From: Vibrio ishigakensis
Lineage (GTDB): Bacteria; Pseudomonadota; Gammaproteobacteria; Enterobacterales; Vibrionaceae
Direction: 5' to 3'
Length of the DNA: 64,000 nucleotides
NCBI RefSeq assembly: GCF_024347675.1
Contig: NZ_AP024881.1
Location: 1,488,001 to 1,552,000 of the forward strand
A program made the position numbers and the translations under genes. Below, in pieces: positions 62,506-64,000 of this stretch (position 1 is the stretch's first letter; each line of letters starts with the position of its first letter). Below the pieces are notes generated by a model. The model ran no database searches. It was not told the DNA's origin and saw nothing but the letters and a program-made list of their open reading frames with translations.

Positions 62506-62909
62506 TACGCTTTCTCCGCAATCATGTTTTGTTGCTGCTGTTGTGCTTTCTCTTGCTTGATAAATAGGTAAGCGACAGAGGCCAATGCTAATTCTATGGC
62601 TGTGTAGCCAAGCAAAATGGCATTAGGCATACCATCTAGGTTGATACTCACGATTCGAGCCACCGACAAACCACTCATAAAAGCCACTAGGCTATAAAGG
62701 CCAGCTTGAGTAAGCTTTGAATCAAATGCGGCCATTAACCAGAAGATGCCCATGGCTGTGTATAAGCCCATGATGGCGCGGAAGATGTTAACCACCTCGA
62801 CGCTGTTCATCTCTACACCAAATAGGAAACTAGGTAGAAAACCGTATGACAATGCCACTGGGAAGATCCCGATAGCGGCCATCAATAGAAATAGATTTTG
62901 TTTCTTCAT
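62505..62909 (-). CDS. DUF4345 membrane protein (copy 2)
   Basis: A 134-aa four-helix membrane protein, a paralogue of 51702-52082 (shared LSYGF, NSVEV, IFRAIMGLYTAMGIFWL). The C-terminal tail (KQEKAQQQQQNMIAEKA) is extra and polar. Its stop overlaps the sulfatase start by one base, so both are one unit. A 10-bp palindrome (AATGCGCATT) lies at 62933-62942 in its promoter region. Function unknown. Confidence 0.82.
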   Translation of the reverse strand: MKKQNLFLLMAAIGIFPVALSYGFLPSFLFGVEMNSVEVVNIFRAIMGLYTAMGIFWLMAAFDSKLTQAGLYSLVAFMSGLSVARIVSINLDGMPNAILLGYTAIELALASVAYLFIKQEKAQQQQQNMIAEKA

Positions 62910-63017
62910 GATAAGAACTCTTTTAACCGTTCAATGCGCATTAAAGGCATTTAACTTCACTAAAAAAAGTGCCAGTCCTTTGACAAACTCTCCCCTAAAT
63001 AATGGAAACGAAAGGGG

Positions 63018-64000
63018 TTAGATAACCGCTTCGATGATGGTATCGATATGGCTATCTGCGATTGGGTAAAACTGGAAGCAGATGTCTTTCTTGATCGCTT
63101 CAACGATTTGGCCTTTCTGCTCGGCTTCAATCTGCCACTGCTTAAAGTTTGTGATTGCGCCAGTTTCAAGCTGGAACTCTTTAAGCTTGTTTACCACTCG
63201 GGCATACACCATTTCTTCACTGCCGGTGCGCTCTACCGATAGAGCCTCAGCCAGTTTGTCTGCCTTAGTGATGTAGAACTCTGGCAGTGTCTCAATGACT
63301 ACTGGCATTAGCACTGTGTTCGCATCGCCGTGTGGGATATGGCTGATGGCGCCAAATGCGTGGGCAACGTTGTGAATTGGAATGCCGCCTAGAGACGAAT
63401 AGAACGCAGAGATAGCCATGGTACTCGCCTGAAGAAGGTTTGCACGCGCCTCAATGTTTGCTGGATTATTAATTGCGATAGGCAGATTAGCCATGATTAG
63501 CTTAGTCGCTTGCATTGCATAAGCGTCGGTAAAGGCATTGCTCATTGGAGAAACAAGCGCTTCTAACGCATGCGTCAGTGCATCCATACCCGTTGAACGA
63601 GTAAGACCCGCTGGCAGTTTCGTCGTTAGTGTTGGATCCAAAACTGCGATATCCGACTCTAGGCCTGAAACTACTAGGCTCGCCTTGATGTTTTCGTGCT
63701 CATTGAAGAACACAGCGATAGGTGACGCTTCAGCACCTGTTCCTGCTGTGGTTGGCACGGCAATATGAGGAACCTTGATATCTTGGTTGTTTGGCCAAAC
63801 TTCCATATGACCGCCACCAGCGATGACTTCACGGATGTCGCTAATGCCCTTGTGCATTGCGTATTTCACACCCTTAGACGCATCGATTACGCTACCACCG
63901 CCGATAGATAGAATGCCGTCAGCACCTACCTTGCGGGTAAACTCGATTGCCGCGTTGATGTTGTCACATGAAGCATCTGCTTCGATATCAGTGTAAACGC
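63018..64000 (-). CDS. Iron-containing alcohol dehydrogenase (C-terminal part, starts beyond window)
   Basis: The minus-strand frame is open to the right edge, so the N-terminus is missing. About 327 residues are visible. GGGSVIDASKG is the NAD(P)-binding motif, TTAGTGAEASP the adenine-pocket segment, and DALTHALEALVS with HNVAHAFGAISHIPHGDAN supply the iron ligands. It oxidises or reduces alcohols and aldehydes in the cytoplasm; the substrate is unknown. Link to the sulfatase genes is only by proximity. Confidence 0.92.
   Translation of the reverse strand, partial: VYTDIEADASCDNINAAIEFTRKVGADGILSIGGGSVIDASKGVKYAMHKGISDIREVIAGGGHMEVWPNNQDIKVPHIAVPTTAGTGAEASPIAVFFNEHENIKASLVVSGLESDIAVLDPTLTTKLPAGLTRSTGMDALTHALEALVSPMSNAFTDAYAMQATKLIMANLPIAINNPANIEARANLLQASTMAISAFYSSLGGIPIHNVAHAFGAISHIPHGDANTVLMPVVIETLPEFYITKADKLAEALSVERTGSEEMVYARVVNKLKEFQLETGAITNFKQWQIEAEQKGQIVEAIKKDICFQFYPIADSHIDTIIEAVI

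Overview
The window looks like a chromosome segment from a marine gammaproteobacterium of the Vibrionaceae, most likely a Vibrio. The basis is protein family content recognised by eye: a VCBS-type giant adhesin next to TolC and OmpA-like genes, a glycine riboswitch ahead of an AGCS symporter, a DUF3332 lipoprotein, fused MsrAB, HrpA, RecQ, M32 carboxypeptidase and a DUF2760-Hsp70-Hsp70 block. No database search was possible. No rRNA, tRNA or CRISPR array was seen.

Layout. 1-5195 (minus) is the N-terminal part of a very large repetitive adhesin that runs off the left edge. Divergent to it are a TolC-family secretion channel and an OmpA-like lipoprotein (5474-7383), probably its export and anchoring partners. 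7.5-10.7 kb holds housekeeping genes (DUF2750, YidA-like phosphatase, GNAT, LysE exporter, a coiled-coil membrane protein with an unlisted 52-aa partner). 10.97-12.65 kb is a tandem glycine riboswitch and its Na+/amino-acid symporter. 12.7-16.5 kb is a BtuFCD/Fec-type ABC importer with a nucleotidyltransferase, divergent from a degenerate PduO-like protein. 16.5-27 kb has LysE, M32 peptidase, gamma-glutamyltranspeptidase, a small ORF, an outer-membrane barrel, HrpA and an acyltransferase.

About 27.05-34.02 kb is a compact mobile island, all on the minus strand: a large serine recombinase at the right end, two lipoprotein cargo genes with duplicated terminators, an 860-bp control region with short repeats, a ribbon-helix-helix protein, a RepA-like AAA ATPase, a PD-(D/E)xK-like protein, a NUMOD4-like protein and several small proteins. 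It has no recognisable capsid or conjugation genes and resembles a phage-satellite or plasmid-like integrative element.

34-48.6 kb returns to core-type genes: MipA/OmpV barrel, TSUP exporter, TerB-like protein, DEDDh exonuclease, DUF2760 plus two Hsp70-like proteins, MsrAB, RecQ, a membrane zinc peptidase, a 30-aa ORF and an M14 carboxypeptidase.

48.6-62.9 kb is a sulfatase region containing four paralogous pairs: DUF302 lipoproteins, anaerobic sulfatase-maturating enzymes, DUF4345 membrane proteins and Ser-type sulfatases. The second set is inverted relative to the first. A TetR regulator in the middle has matching operator-like boxes before itself and three minus-strand units, including the second maturase. 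The window ends inside an iron-containing alcohol dehydrogenase.
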